A stretch of DNA of 64,000 bases from Blasia pusilla (taxonomy: Eukaryota > Marchantiophyta > Marchantiopsida > Blasiales): NCBI GenBank assembly GCA_050084515.1, contig CM114272.1, positions 27,652,001 through 27,716,000 of the forward strand, in the 5' to 3' direction. Numbering within the stretch: the first letter of the stretch is position 1; every line of letters begins with the position of its first letter. The position numbers and the translations under genes were made by a program. This document shows, one piece after another, positions 36,234-48,232 of the stretch. Under the pieces are notes generated by a model. That model saw only the letters and a list, made by a program, of their open reading frames with translations, had not been told where the DNA came from and searched no databases.

Positions 36234-38646
36234 ATGGTGAGGGATGGTCTTCGCGTCTCGCGGTTCGTTTCTTTGAATGATGATCCGATTATTATTGCTA
36301 TTAATATCAACCCTCCGGAGCGTAGCTGAAGCGTAGTTTTTCAGCTAGGTCCCATGGCTGAGGAATCAAGATGTCCGTTCTGTTCTGAGGTTGCGTCCAG
36401 TTATGGAGTTTAAGATCGCCCTACTGTAGCCGTATGTACCTTCGACAGGCTAGATTTTTATTCCGGTCCATCTTCCTGTTTTTCCTATGCTCATGTAGCA
36501 CGCCTTCCTTGTGTGGTTATGCACGATAATATGGACGGCGTTGGCCTGAGATCCCTCTCACTTTTCGTTATGGGGGGAATCTACGCGCCGTCAGAGTCAT
36601 TTCGTCTTCAGAGTATGCTTTTACCGAGATGCTGATGTCCGAAAATTGGTCTGTTTGCACTGGTTGCGGGGTCGCAAATGAATGCTACGATAATCTTGTG
36701 CACCGTAATGTGTGCGTGCGCGCCGATTCATTTATCTCCTGTGGTTTGTCCAAAGCTTACACCTCCAGGGGATATCCTGACTCCTATTTTCTGTTGTGTT
36801 AGGCTTTGCCAGGGCAAACCACCCCCGAAAATTGCCCATCCTTCAAGCTGGTCATCGTCGGAGATGGAGGAACTGGTAATTACCTTCTCATGAATCCTTT
36901 GTGACTTATCTCGGTTCTGAAGATGAGTCTAATTGGGTTAGAGGATACGAGTTGGAAGATTGGGTTCTTCCCATCAGTGGAGTGTTGTTCGTATACATAT
37001 TCGTGACTGTTCATTACACTACCTGTCTGTGACCAGTGAGGTCATTTCTGGAAAGGCTTTCACGACGATCGCAATTTGGTCATTCATTGCTGTTTTCTTG
37101 GAATCGCCTCGTGCCTGTCTGAATTGCAGGAAAGACTACCTTCGTCAAACGCCACTTGACCGGCGAATTTGAGAAGAAATACGAACGTGAGTGTCTTGTG
37201 ATCTTCTCAAGCTCTTGGCACGAAGTTGGGAACTACTTCTCTGAATCCTTGTGTGGTGCACAGTAGGTAGATATGCCTTAAAGTACTATGCTGGATGATT
37301 AGGATTTGACGTGTTGCTAACATATGTAGAGTTCTTATGTGAATTTGTTAAGTAAATCGTTGTCGAGAGTAACGTCCATAAGGTCCTGTCCTAATCTGAG
37401 TGTTTTCCTTCTCAGCCACGATTGGCGTGGAAGTGCATCCCCTGGATTTCTTCACAAACTGCGGCCGCATCCGCTTTTACTGCTGGGATACTGCTGGCCA
37501 GGAGAAGTTTGGAGGTCTCAGGGATGGATATTAGTAAGTATCAGGAACACTTCCGAATAGAAGTCATCATTTGCGCTCCACTCATCCACATGAGGATGAC
37601 CATTTGGAAAGAATTTCGTGACACAATGTTCTTCTGTAACATTTGATTTTCGCTTCACCTTGTCATCCATTCTGTTAACTTATGGACAATCATTCGTTTG
37701 GGATATTATATTTGGTACATGTTTGGTAAGTGAATATTCCTTGACCCAGTTAGATTGTTTTTGCAGCATCCATGGCCAGTGTGCTATCATCATGTTCGAT
37801 GTCACGGCCCGCTTGACCTATAAAAATGTCCCAACATGGCATCGAGATCTCTGCAGGTGATTACCTGATTTGTAGAAGCTTTCTCTTGCAAATAGCTCAT
37901 ATTGAACACATGGCTGTCAAACTGACAAACTAACAAAGTTCTCCGGTGTGTAACAATGTGATGTGACTGTTATTTAGCTTCTATAATATATCCATCTACA
38001 TTTTTTAAGATCCTACTCATTCATTCTGTTCTGCCCTTAACGCACAGGGTTTGTGAAAACATTCCCATAGTGCTCTGCGGGAATAAGGTTGATGTCAAGA
38101 ACAGGCAGGTGAAGGCCAAGCAAGTGACTTTCCATAGGAAGAAGAACTTGCAGTATTATGAAATCTCAGCTAAGAGCAACTATAACTTCGAGAAGCCCTT
38201 CCTTTACCTCACCAGGAAGTTAGCAGGGTATGTCCATGATTGCAGTTTATTTATTTTGGCTGGAATTTAAATTGAAAGTGTCTCCAGGCCGTATGAAGTT
38301 TTTAATGCCATGTTTACTCATCTACACATGTTTAACTGATGATGGAGTTTTTTTGTTTTTGTTTTTGAAGGGATGTTGCGCTACATTTTGTTGAGTCACC
38401 GGCTTTAGCCCCGCCAGAGGTTCAAATTGACCTTGCTGCCCAGGAGAGGTATTTGCACGTCTCTGTTTTTGCCCTTCTTTCTTGAGCACAGAATAGAATA
38501 TAAGTGATGTGGTGATTTTATTCAGAAGATCCCTTCAAATTTCTTGATAATGTATACATGCCTGTGGTTACAGGGTTGAAGCAGAGTTAGCTGCAGCAGC
38601 AGCACAGCCACTGCCTGATGATGATGAGGATGCCTTCGATGGGTAG
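36234..38646 (+). CDS. RAN: GTP-binding nuclear protein Ran
   Basis: Ran is the small GTPase whose GTP/GDP gradient drives nucleocytoplasmic transport and spindle assembly. Eight coding exons with GT-AG introns and closing phases: 36234-36236 (ATG directly followed by GTGAGG), 36803-36875, 37130-37186, 37416-37533, 37767-37856, 38048-38227, 38371-38448, 38574-38646 (stop TAG). Product 223 residues (Ran is usually about 216-221). Motifs: P-loop GDGGTGKT across introns 2/3; switch [30 protein letters not shown] (catalytic Gln kept); [18 protein letters not shown]; and the acidic C-terminal DDDEDAFDG. No CAAX prenylation box, as expected for Ran. All key residues are intact, so this is probably functional. 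The one-codon first exon is inferred from the acceptor before GCTTTGCCA and the ATG-GT donor; other upstream starts were not excluded. Confidence 0.95.
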
Positions 38647-40200
38647 GGTTAATAGACTCTGATGTACTCCGTGTTGTGTGGAGATAGTGCCTTATCTAGC
38701 TGAACCTGGGTCCATTGGATGCACATAGGAAACATGGACCCGGGTAGTGATGCTTTCTGTAGCAGGCTATTGTAGGTCCCACTCCCTTGCTCTTGGTATT
38801 GGTTGCCACATGTTCTCGCCCTCTGAGAAGGATGTGGCCCAGTGGATGAAGTACAGAGCAAAGCTCTTGGTTCCAGCTGAGTTGGTTGAATTCCACTGGG
38901 TCTCTTGACCTTCGAAGATCAAACCTTCAGTAAGTTAAGTCTTTAGTGATCCCAAGAGTGAGATGAGGATGTCAAGCTGGATAACAACAGCTTGGTCCCA
39001 TGACATGGAACTCATTTTGATAAGTTGCTCTTTATGTTAACATGCAAATGTGCAATGTCCTTCTGTGTTCAAGCTTTAATAGTCAGCTGTTGTTATCGTG
39101 ATACAACTATTGCTCACCTTCACTTATCACCAATTTCTTTCAATTCCACTTAAAGACCCATGGGGAATATGATAGGATTGTTAGGTAACTGAAGTGTCAT
39201 TTGTGTAATGCCTAACCTATCATGTTGAGAATTAGTAATTACCAATTCCTATGGAGGTTGCACACCAAGGGGCTACTCTATCTTTGAAGGACACATTGGC
39301 TTTGGGCCAATTCATTCGGAAGTGAAAGTGACCCCCGTTTGAGAACCTCCATGCTGTGTAGAATCACCAGCAGAGTCAACTTTAGAAGTGTAAGGTTTCG
39401 TTGGACCTGGGGAAAATCTTAGTTGAGCTTCTCCAGGTCCTTAAGAGCCACGGATTACTGACCTTCTGACGAAAGTAAGCCCTGAAATCTTTTCATTCAC
39501 AAGTGACAAAAAACTTTAATTTATTTTGAAAAACTCCAAATCTTTCATGATTTTTACTTCGTAGAAATTTGATAGTTTTGATAATCGTCGAGGGCCAGAA
39601 TGAGGAATGACATCCAATTTATTACGAAAGGGAAAGGGAAAGGATGTTCTCACAAAGAATGTTCTGAAAGTGAGATATTGAAACATTCATCATAGGAAGG
39701 ATTACAATGGGAATTCTATCGGAAATCTATGTACCTGTTTCTTTGGTTGGTTCGCAAGAGTAATGTGTTTGCCTCTTGGTGGTTCATCTGGGTATTGATT
39801 TTGTCTTTGGATTTGTTTGTCTTGTGACATTAGTCTCACTCTAATGATTGTTGTGGTCATAGTATGGGGTCTTGCTTCCTTTGGTAAAAAGGAATGAAAA
39901 AAAGGATACGTATACATAGCGGAACCGTGTAACGAAATCAATCAGTGATGGACTGGATTACGAAAAATGGATAATTTTGATTTATCCATCAAAATTTGCT
40001 TATGATTGTTGTGTACTTCAATATACAACAATCATAAGAAGCAGTATTTGGCATTGATGCGATCAATGCCCATAGTTATCGCCATTTGGTAACCACTTTA
40101 AGAGGTTAGACTAATCTGACTCTTTAGACAATGAAAACTTATCTTGTCCATAAGGTGAAGATGATGAAGACGCAAACATCAAAGTTGTCTTCTGCACTTT
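38647..40200. other. Spacer between Ran and Copia element 2
   Basis: The first few hundred bases are probably Ran 3' UTR. No gene or repeat recognised in the rest; no 5' LTR of Copia element 2 was found here. Confidence 0.45.
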
Positions 40201-40229
40201 TTGTTGGTTGAGGAGTAGGGCCTTCCGAT

Positions 40230-41937
40230 TATAAGCCAAAGTCCGGTGGGCACAAGCAAGGTGGCTATCCATCAAGAGGATACGGTAGAGGCAAAGTGCC
40301 TCAGCAAGGCGTTGGTTCTTTCAGATCAGGTTCTGTTCCTGCATTTTCGTTAAAGTCATTCAAAGGAGAATCGTCCGAGACTTGTGTTGATTGGCAGTCG
40401 TCGTCCTCTGGTCAATAGAATAACTATAAAAGGATGAAGTGTTTTAATTGCAATCTGTTGGGACATTATATCAAAGATTGGCGCAAGCGTCTTACTGACC
40501 AGCAGTTGCAATCCAGTACTCGGGTTCCCCAAGCCCATATGACTTCCCATCTGTTTGTTTCGGTAGAATATTCCACTACGGGATGGGAAATCCAAGATAA
40601 CACTTGGTATCTTGATATAGGAGCTACACATCACATGGCATTTTCCAGTGATTATTTTTCTTATTATACTCCATACAAGCGGCCCTTGTATGTTTACCTT
40701 GGAGACAATTCGACTCAAGCAACTCATGGGACCGGCACAGTTGAGATTCTTCTTTCTAAAGGAACTCGACATTCTCTTCGCAATGTGCTGCATATACCAG
40801 GCCTCAAGAAGAATTTATTTTAGGTCAAACACCTTGACACAGCTGGAGGTTCTGCTTTGATCACGAATGACACATGTGTCCTATACAATCCCAAAGGAGA
40901 ATTGATCACTACTTGCTATCTTCTCAATGATTTGTATAAGTTGGGAGAAGCAGTTTTACCTTCCCCATGTTCATCCTTTGTAGCCACTAATGTAGTCCTT
41001 CCTCATTTGGCTGATCGTTGGCATTGCCGTTTGGGACACATTAGTTCAGCTCGCATTTCTCAACTTTAATTCCAACAATTGGTGGATGGCATTCTTGATC
41101 ACAATCCTTCTCATACTTCATCTTGCACTGCTTGTCTATATGGCAAGCAAACCCGCAAATATTTTCCCTCTAACATTCCCGCACAAAGAGCTTCTGGCAT
41201 TCTTAATTTAATTCACACAGGTATCTGTGGACCATTTTCTCCTCCTACTCATTCTGGCTTCTGCTATTTCCTGTTGTTTATTGACGATTTCTCTCTCTAC
41301 ACTACACTTTATCTGATGTTGCACAAATATGATTTACTTTCCCGATTTGAGCGATTTGTGGCATTAGTTGAGAATCTGTATCAACCACGTTGTGTCAAGA
41401 TGCTTCGTTTTGAAAATGGTGGCTGGTATCGATCCTCTGCTTTTAATGATTTTTGTAATTCCAGAGGCATTTCTAGACAGTTTATTGTTCCTCATAGACC
41501 TCAACAAAATGGCATTTTTGAACGAAAGAATCGCACTCTTGTCAATTCTATTCGATCTATGATAGCTCACTTCGCTCTAGCAAAATCCTATTGGGGTGAA
41601 GCTCTAGTCATTGCCAATTATCTTCAAAATCGCCTTCCAAGCGCAAACCCTTGCCTATTTCTAAAACCCCATAGTAACTCTGGTTTAATCGTAAACCTCT
41701 GTTTTCTCACCTTAGAATTTTTGGTAGTCCCGCTTTTGCTAAGATCAATCATCCTCATTCCAAGTTACATTTTCGCACCAAGGAATGTATTTTTCTGGGA
41801 TATAGTGACCAAAGCAAGGCCTTACGTCTGGAGCGGGCTCGAGACAAAAAGATAATCATTTTTCATGATGCTGTTGTACTGGAAGACAAGGTCGGTACGG
41901 CTATTCCACATCCTATCCATTCTGCTTCTTATATGGT
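40230..41937 (+). pseudogene. Copia 2 gag end, protease and integrase
   Basis: A Gly-rich gag tail is followed by zinc knuckle CFNCNLLGHYIKDW (last Cys replaced by Trp), protease DNTWYLDIGATHHMA, then integrase: RWHCRLGHISSARI with CTACLYGKQ (zinc-binding), FIDDFSLYTT, a DNGG-box remnant RFENGGWY (the second acidic residue is Glu instead of Asp) and PQQNGIFERKNRTL with the catalytic Glu. Frames are 40434-40823, 40857-41069 and 41079-41855, then a shifted frame up to the LINE junction. The altered zinc knuckle and catalytic box suggest long inactivity. Confidence 0.9.
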
Positions 41938-41938
41938 A

Positions 41939-43795
41939 AATGGTAAATAGATCAAGCCCGTGGGACCCAAAGGGTCAAAAGGCTGGAAAACATATTACAA
42001 GTCATTCATTCACTGACCCTGAAAAAGATCCTCAAGACCTTCTCCTAGCTACAGCCTAGAGCACTTGAGTGATGAATAATGACGTCCCTAATATAACATC
42101 CTAAATCATAAGGCACTAGCTGTAGTAAAGAATAGAAATTCTCCACATCTATTTTATGAGCTAGTCTAATCTCTTCATACCTTGGACATGTAACAAATAC
42201 ATGCTCTTCATCCTCAATATTTTCTCCGTCACATAACCTACAAATTCGTTCACTTCTATCAATTTTAAACCATCGTCCTTCCTCAATTCCTAGCTTATGA
42301 GACCCAGTTCTATGACGTGCGATAATATGTCGTAAGAACGTGGAGATCCCCGCAAGTAGGTATCCTTGTTCACAATATACAAGCATAGGATTAACATGAA
42401 GTTGATAAAACTCCATTTTGGTACCCGCACCGCTCCAAATGATGTTGAGAAATTGCTTCTGTAGATGCTCACGGAGGGCCATGGGTTTCAAGTCCCAATC
42501 GCGTTCCGCCACATTCCACTTTGAAGACCAAGTCACCATATCCGCCATCCACCCTATGGAACGTGTGGCTCGCAAAGCTTGATGAGGGAGGTGAGAAACA
42601 TCAAGAGATCTCACCCTTGCGATGTAAGTGATGATCAAGTAAAGAGCTTCAGCTTCTAGAGGAAGACAACCTGTTTCCGCAAGAAGAATAGCATACGGAG
42701 TTTGGTTTCTTACACCCAATTCTTCTTGTAGAAAGATATTTTGCACCCTTTCCACGCGTTCCCAACCTGTCTTCTTACAACTAGTGCCCCAAACTTGGGT
42801 CCCATATAAGATCACCGGCAACACTAAGCTCCTAAATAAGAATTTCCTAAGACTCCAAGACACAAGACGAGCTCTTCTACACCGGTTTAAAAATGAATAT
42901 AGAGCTTTGTAACCAGCTTCTACTCTCTTTTGCACGCAAAGTGCCCAACTATAGTCATGAGAGAAATGGATGCCTAGATATTTGTAACTCTTTACTTGTT
43001 CTAATTGTAGACCTTTGTAAAAGAACGAGAACTTGGATCTAGTACCCACTATAATGACTTTAGACTTCTCCATATTAACCTCCATCTGATTCTGGATACA
43101 AAACCTTGCCAAAGTGTCGAGGTGCTTTTGTAAACTAATGCCATCACGTGCTAATAATATGATATCATCTGCATACAATAGAGCTTTGATGACAAAGTCC
43201 CCAAGCTTGACACCTTCACTATCACATTCCTCCAACCACTTTTCGATATTATCTATGAAAACTCCAAAAAGTGTAGGGGAGAGAAGGCAACCTTGAATGA
43301 CTCCAATGGTACTCAAGATCTCTTGAGTTTGTGAACCTTTGATCTTGGCCCGAACGGAATGGTTTAACGTGGCCACAGCTGTTAGGAGATTTGGTGGTAC
43401 TCCAATGGCTTGCAGCCTTTCCCATAAGAGCTTACGAGGTACAGTATCAAAAGCTTTCTTGAAATCGATGAAGCCACAAAACAAAGCTTTTCCATTGCCC
43501 TTAGATTTCTCCCATAAAATACGCAAGGCCAAGATATGGTCGATGGTGTTGTATGTTGGACGAAAACCAGCTTGGACCCGTGCTCTCTTTTGGAAAGACT
43601 CTGTCCATGTGCTCAACTTCGACTCCACCAATTTCCCAAACAACTTGGCAAAAACACTACCCACCATGATAATGCGATAGTTTGTTACCAAGTCCTTCCT
43701 TCCTGATTTGTGAATAGGAACAATCTCCCGTAGCGACCAGGATGATGCAGATGATGATCTAGCCATTTATTCCGATCCACTTTTTTTCCGGGCTT
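41939..43795 (-). mobile_element. LINE (non-LTR retrotransposon), 5'-truncated, inserted in Copia 2
   Basis: Minus-strand LINE with an intact 573-codon RT ORF. It starts abruptly near 43795, inside the RT domain's N-terminal side, so it is 5' truncated. Its 3' UTR ends with repeats of ATTTACC/ATGGTAAAT near 41939-41955. The same 3' end occurs at 17775-18395 and 51790-52262, which defines a family in this window. Confidence 0.9.
42045..43766 (-). CDS. LINE reverse transcriptase with C-terminal zinc motif
   Basis: A single open frame of 573 codons. RT blocks: NYRIIMVGSVFAKLFGKLVE; QAGFRPTYNTIDHILALR; FCGFIDFKKAFDTVPR; GVIQGCLLSPTLFGVFID; catalytic ALLYADDIILLAR; a thumb segment around SYKYLGIHFSHDY; LPVILYGTQVWG. 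The C-terminus has ERICRLCDGENIEDEEHVFVTC, a CxxC-x12-H-x4-C zinc-binding motif, then YEEIRLAHKIDVENFYSLLQ. The usual N-terminal endonuclease is absent because the copy is 5' truncated; the ORF's ATG may not be a true start. It reverse-transcribes element RNA at nicked target DNA. It is the least damaged TE ORF in the window. Confidence 0.92.
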   Translation of the reverse strand: MARSSSASSWSLREIVPIHKSGRKDLVTNYRIIMVGSVFAKLFGKLVESKLSTWTESFQKRARVQAGFRPTYNTIDHILALRILWEKSKGNGKALFCGFIDFKKAFDTVPRKLLWERLQAIGVPPNLLTAVATLNHSVRAKIKGSQTQEILSTIGVIQGCLLSPTLFGVFIDNIEKWLEECDSEGVKLGDFVIKALLYADDIILLARDGISLQKHLDTLARFCIQNQMEVNMEKSKVIIVGTRSKFSFFYKGLQLEQVKSYKYLGIHFSHDYSWALCVQKRVEAGYKALYSFLNRCRRARLVSWSLRKFLFRSLVLPVILYGTQVWGTSCKKTGWERVERVQNIFLQEELGVRNQTPYAILLAETGCLPLEAEALYLIITYIARVRSLDVSHLPHQALRATRSIGWMADMVTWSSKWNVAERDWDLKPMALREHLQKQFLNIIWSGAGTKMEFYQLHVNPMLVYCEQGYLLAGISTFLRHIIARHRTGSHKLGIEEGRWFKIDRSERICRLCDGENIEDEEHVFVTCPRYEEIRLAHKIDVENFYSLLQLVPYDLGCYIRDVIIHHSSALGCS

Positions 43796-43799
43796 CTCC

Positions 43800-45714
43800 G
43801 AATTCTTGAGGCTTGTTGCCACTTCCTTCTCCATTGCTCGTTCCATCTTCAGTGGGAGTCCCAGTTTCACCAGGAATTTCCTCTTTAGTGGGAGTTCCCG
43901 CCTCTCTATTTGTTTCCTCTCCCGTGGGAGACTCTTCTTCTGCTACTTCTAAATCGACTTTTGGTGATGGGCGCACACATCTTTGTTATGAACGGAGACC
44001 TCGGCCAAGCTCCCCTCCACTTACTAAATGGAGGAGTCCTCCTATTACCAAGCAGATTGAGCGTTTTGATGCCCTTGCTGAATCTGAGAAAGATAAACAA
44101 CGAGATTCTCAGAAGCGTTGGGCTCTGGTCTCTTCGATCAATTATTTTTATGAACCTCAATCGTATGAAGAAGCTATAAGCGGGCCGGATGCAGTTCATT
44201 GGAAATCTCCTATTTCTGCCGAATTAGTCAATATGGCCCGAATGCAAGCTTGGACTCTTGTGCCGCTTCCCCCTGATCATAGTACTGTGGGTTGTGGGTG
44301 GGTTTTCAAGATTAAGCCCACATATGACAGCCAAATCCACAAATATAAAGCCCGGCTTGTTGCCAAGGGCTTCACTCAAATCCACAATATAGACTTTGAA
44401 GAGACGTTTTCTCCTACAGTGAAGTTACAATCTCTTCGTATTTTGATGGCTATTGCAACTTATTTTAATCTTGACCTCCATCAGTTGGACGTCATTGGTG
44501 CTTTTCTATATGGTTTCTTGAAGCGACATATTTTCATGGACCTTCCCCAAGAGCTTTCAGTTCTTGATCACCACATGGTTTGTCTTCTTGGACAATCCAT
44601 TTACGGGCTGAAGCAATCTGCTTGAATGTGGTACGAGCTTTTTCATTTTTCCTTGCTTAGCCTTGGCTTTGTCAGCACAACGGCAGATTCTAACATCTAC
44701 ATACTATGCAAGGATTCTCAATTTCTTATTCTTGGACTCTATGTGGATAACACCATCCTAGCTAGCTCTAGTCCTGAACTTCTTACTTTTGTCAAAACTA
44801 TGCTTTGCCAACAATTCAAGATGACCAACCTGGGTCAGGCGTATCACGTCCTGGGCATGCATATTCAACGTCATCGTGAACAAGGTTGGATCATATTAAA
44901 TCAAATGATATACCTCAAGAATAAGTTGAAGAAATTTGAGATGCAGGACTGCAGGCCTATTTCTACCCCTTTAGATTTTGGTCTCCACCTCAGTAAAGAC
45001 CACTCTCATGTTGAAGATGCTGACATTGCTGCTATGTCTTCGATTCCTTATAAAAGCGATGTAGACAGCCTTATGTGGGCGATGGTCTGCACTCGCTCCG
45101 ATATCGCCTTTGTTGTGAGCACTGATGCTCAGTTTATGACGAACCCAGGTCCCCTTCATTGGACAGTAGTCAAGCAAATTTTTCGCTATCTTCAGGGTAC
45201 AAAGGACTATTTTCTACAGTACCACCGTATGTCTTCTCCCTTTCAATTGGAAGGGTATTCTAGTGCTGCCTACGGTGATTCTAGGAAGTCAACCAGTGGA
45301 TTTTTCTTTCTTCTAGCCGCAGGAGTAGTTAGTTGGTCTAGTCGAAAGTAGAAATCGGTTGCTTTGTCCAGCATAGAATCGCAGTACATAGCTATGACCA
45401 AAGCTAGTACTAAAGCCATCTGGTTAAGAAGAATACTTTATGAAATTGGTTTTGCACAGAAAATTATTGAGATTTTTTGTGATAACCAGAGTGCTATCAC
45501 TTTGGTTAGTTCAAATAAACATCATGATCGCACTAAACACATCGACATTCAATATCATTTTATCAAAGACCAAGTGGCCAGTGGCAAACTCAAGATGGTT
45601 AATGTTCCTACTGCAAATATGACTACAGATATTTTTACTAAGGGTCTTCAGAAAGGCCCTAATTACAATCACACTCGATCTCTAGGTTTATTTAGGTCTG
45701 AAGATCATGGCTGA
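43800..45714 (+). pseudogene. Copia 2 reverse transcriptase and RNase H
   Basis: Continuation of Copia 2 after the LINE. A Pro/Ser/Val-rich linker (43813-44000), then RT: HKYKARLVAKGFTQIHNIDF, DVIGAFLYGFLKRHIFMDLP, SIYGLKQSA and a stop (44623-44625). The next frame, 44626-45351, has the catalytic box LGLYVDNTILAS (YVDD expected, so the second Asp is Asn), YHVLGMHIQR, GYSSAAYGDSRKSTSGFFF (RNase H) and a stop. Frame 45364-45714 has IESQYIAMTKASTKAIWLRR, DRTKHIDIQYHFIKDQV and DIFTKGLQ. The altered RT active site shows this copy cannot be autonomous. Confidence 0.92.
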
Positions 45715-45733
45715 TTTATTCCCTCAGTGGGAG

Positions 45734-46005
45734 TGTTAGATTCTAGTAGATCAGCGCAACAAATCAGTCCATTAGTATGTCCTAGTTAGTTGATCCTTGT
45801 GTTTCTCACATGGATAAACCAGGATGAGCGGGCTAGATTACCCTTGATTTTAGCGACAATTCCTCTCCACTAGTTTTCTTCTAATGTCCTTTCACATTTG
45901 TAGATTTGGAACGACGTGCATATTGTTTAGCCTTCTTTCTCTATTAATAGTAGAAAGTTTGTGTCGGCATTTATTCCTTTTTATGATTCGTAAATCTAGC
46001 CTGAG

Positions 46006-46057
<52 letters not shown>

Positions 46058-46072
46058 ATTGATATTTTCACA
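45734..46072 (+). repeat. Probable 3' LTR of Copia element 2
   Basis: Starts TGTTAGATTCTAG right after a purine-rich tract (CAGTGGGAG) and ends at TTTTCACA; TG...CA ends fit an LTR. It contains the (TC)n run at 46010-46055. No 5' partner was found, so the 3' boundary is tentative. Confidence 0.55.
46010..46055. repeat. (TC)n microsatellite
   Basis: TC/AG dinucleotide run of about 46 bp inside the probable Copia 2 LTR. Confidence 0.96.
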
Positions 46073-47771
<1,699 letters not shown>

Positions 47772-47950
47772 TTTATCGTGGATAGGCCAAGATCTAGTGG
47801 GAGCCAGCGGACTATCTTGAGTGTAACTTTGTCCCACGGTGTCGGATGAGGTTGAGGATAGGTCCATTGTGTCAGGAACGTCGTTTATGATAACTTTCAT
47901 GTTGAGGTCGTCCACAGCAAGATGACTTGTTGACCAGGTCACCCGCCCCT

Positions 47951-47974
47951 GGTAACCTGTGCGCGCAGGTTACC
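47951..47974. promoter_or_regulatory. Inverted repeat upstream of the element A TATA box
   Basis: GGTAACCTG, six-base spacer TGCGCG, CAGGTTACC: a perfect 9-bp stem, extended by flanking CCCC/GGGG. It lies about 50 bp upstream of TATATAA (48024). The 3' copy keeps the right arm but has lost the left arm. Confidence 0.6.
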
Positions 47975-48023
47975 AAGGGGAGGGCTATTTTTAGAGAAAG
48001 AGCCTTTTGGCTCTTCCCAACCC

Positions 48024-48030
48024 TATATAA
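48024..48030 (+). promoter_or_regulatory. TATA box in the 5' terminal repeat of element A
   Basis: CCCTATATAAGAGAGG; the same sequence occurs at 56932-56938 in the 3' copy. Transcription would start about 30 bp downstream. Confidence 0.65.
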
Positions 48031-48232
48031 GAGAGGAAGGTGGCTTTCCTAAGCCATATTTCTCATGTTGGGCCGTTGGAGCATCTCTCTTGTATGTGTG
48101 TGAGATAGGACTAGGGTGCTAGCGTTTGGATTCCTTGATAGCACAGGGTGCACGAGGCTCGATATGCCGATGTAGATTGAGGAGTGGAGTTTTAGGCCGG
48201 GTGTGCCGTTTTTACTACTCTTTATTTTTACA

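Larger units (their letters stand above)
40201..46072 (+). mobile_element. Copia LTR retrotransposon 2, decayed, split by a LINE
   Basis: Plus-strand Copia element in the order gag zinc knuckle, protease, integrase, [LINE insertion 41939-43795], RT, RNase H, 3' LTR. The 5' LTR and most of gag are missing. Stops at 40821, 41067 and 44623 and a Lys-stop just before 45355 break the frames. Confidence 0.88.
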
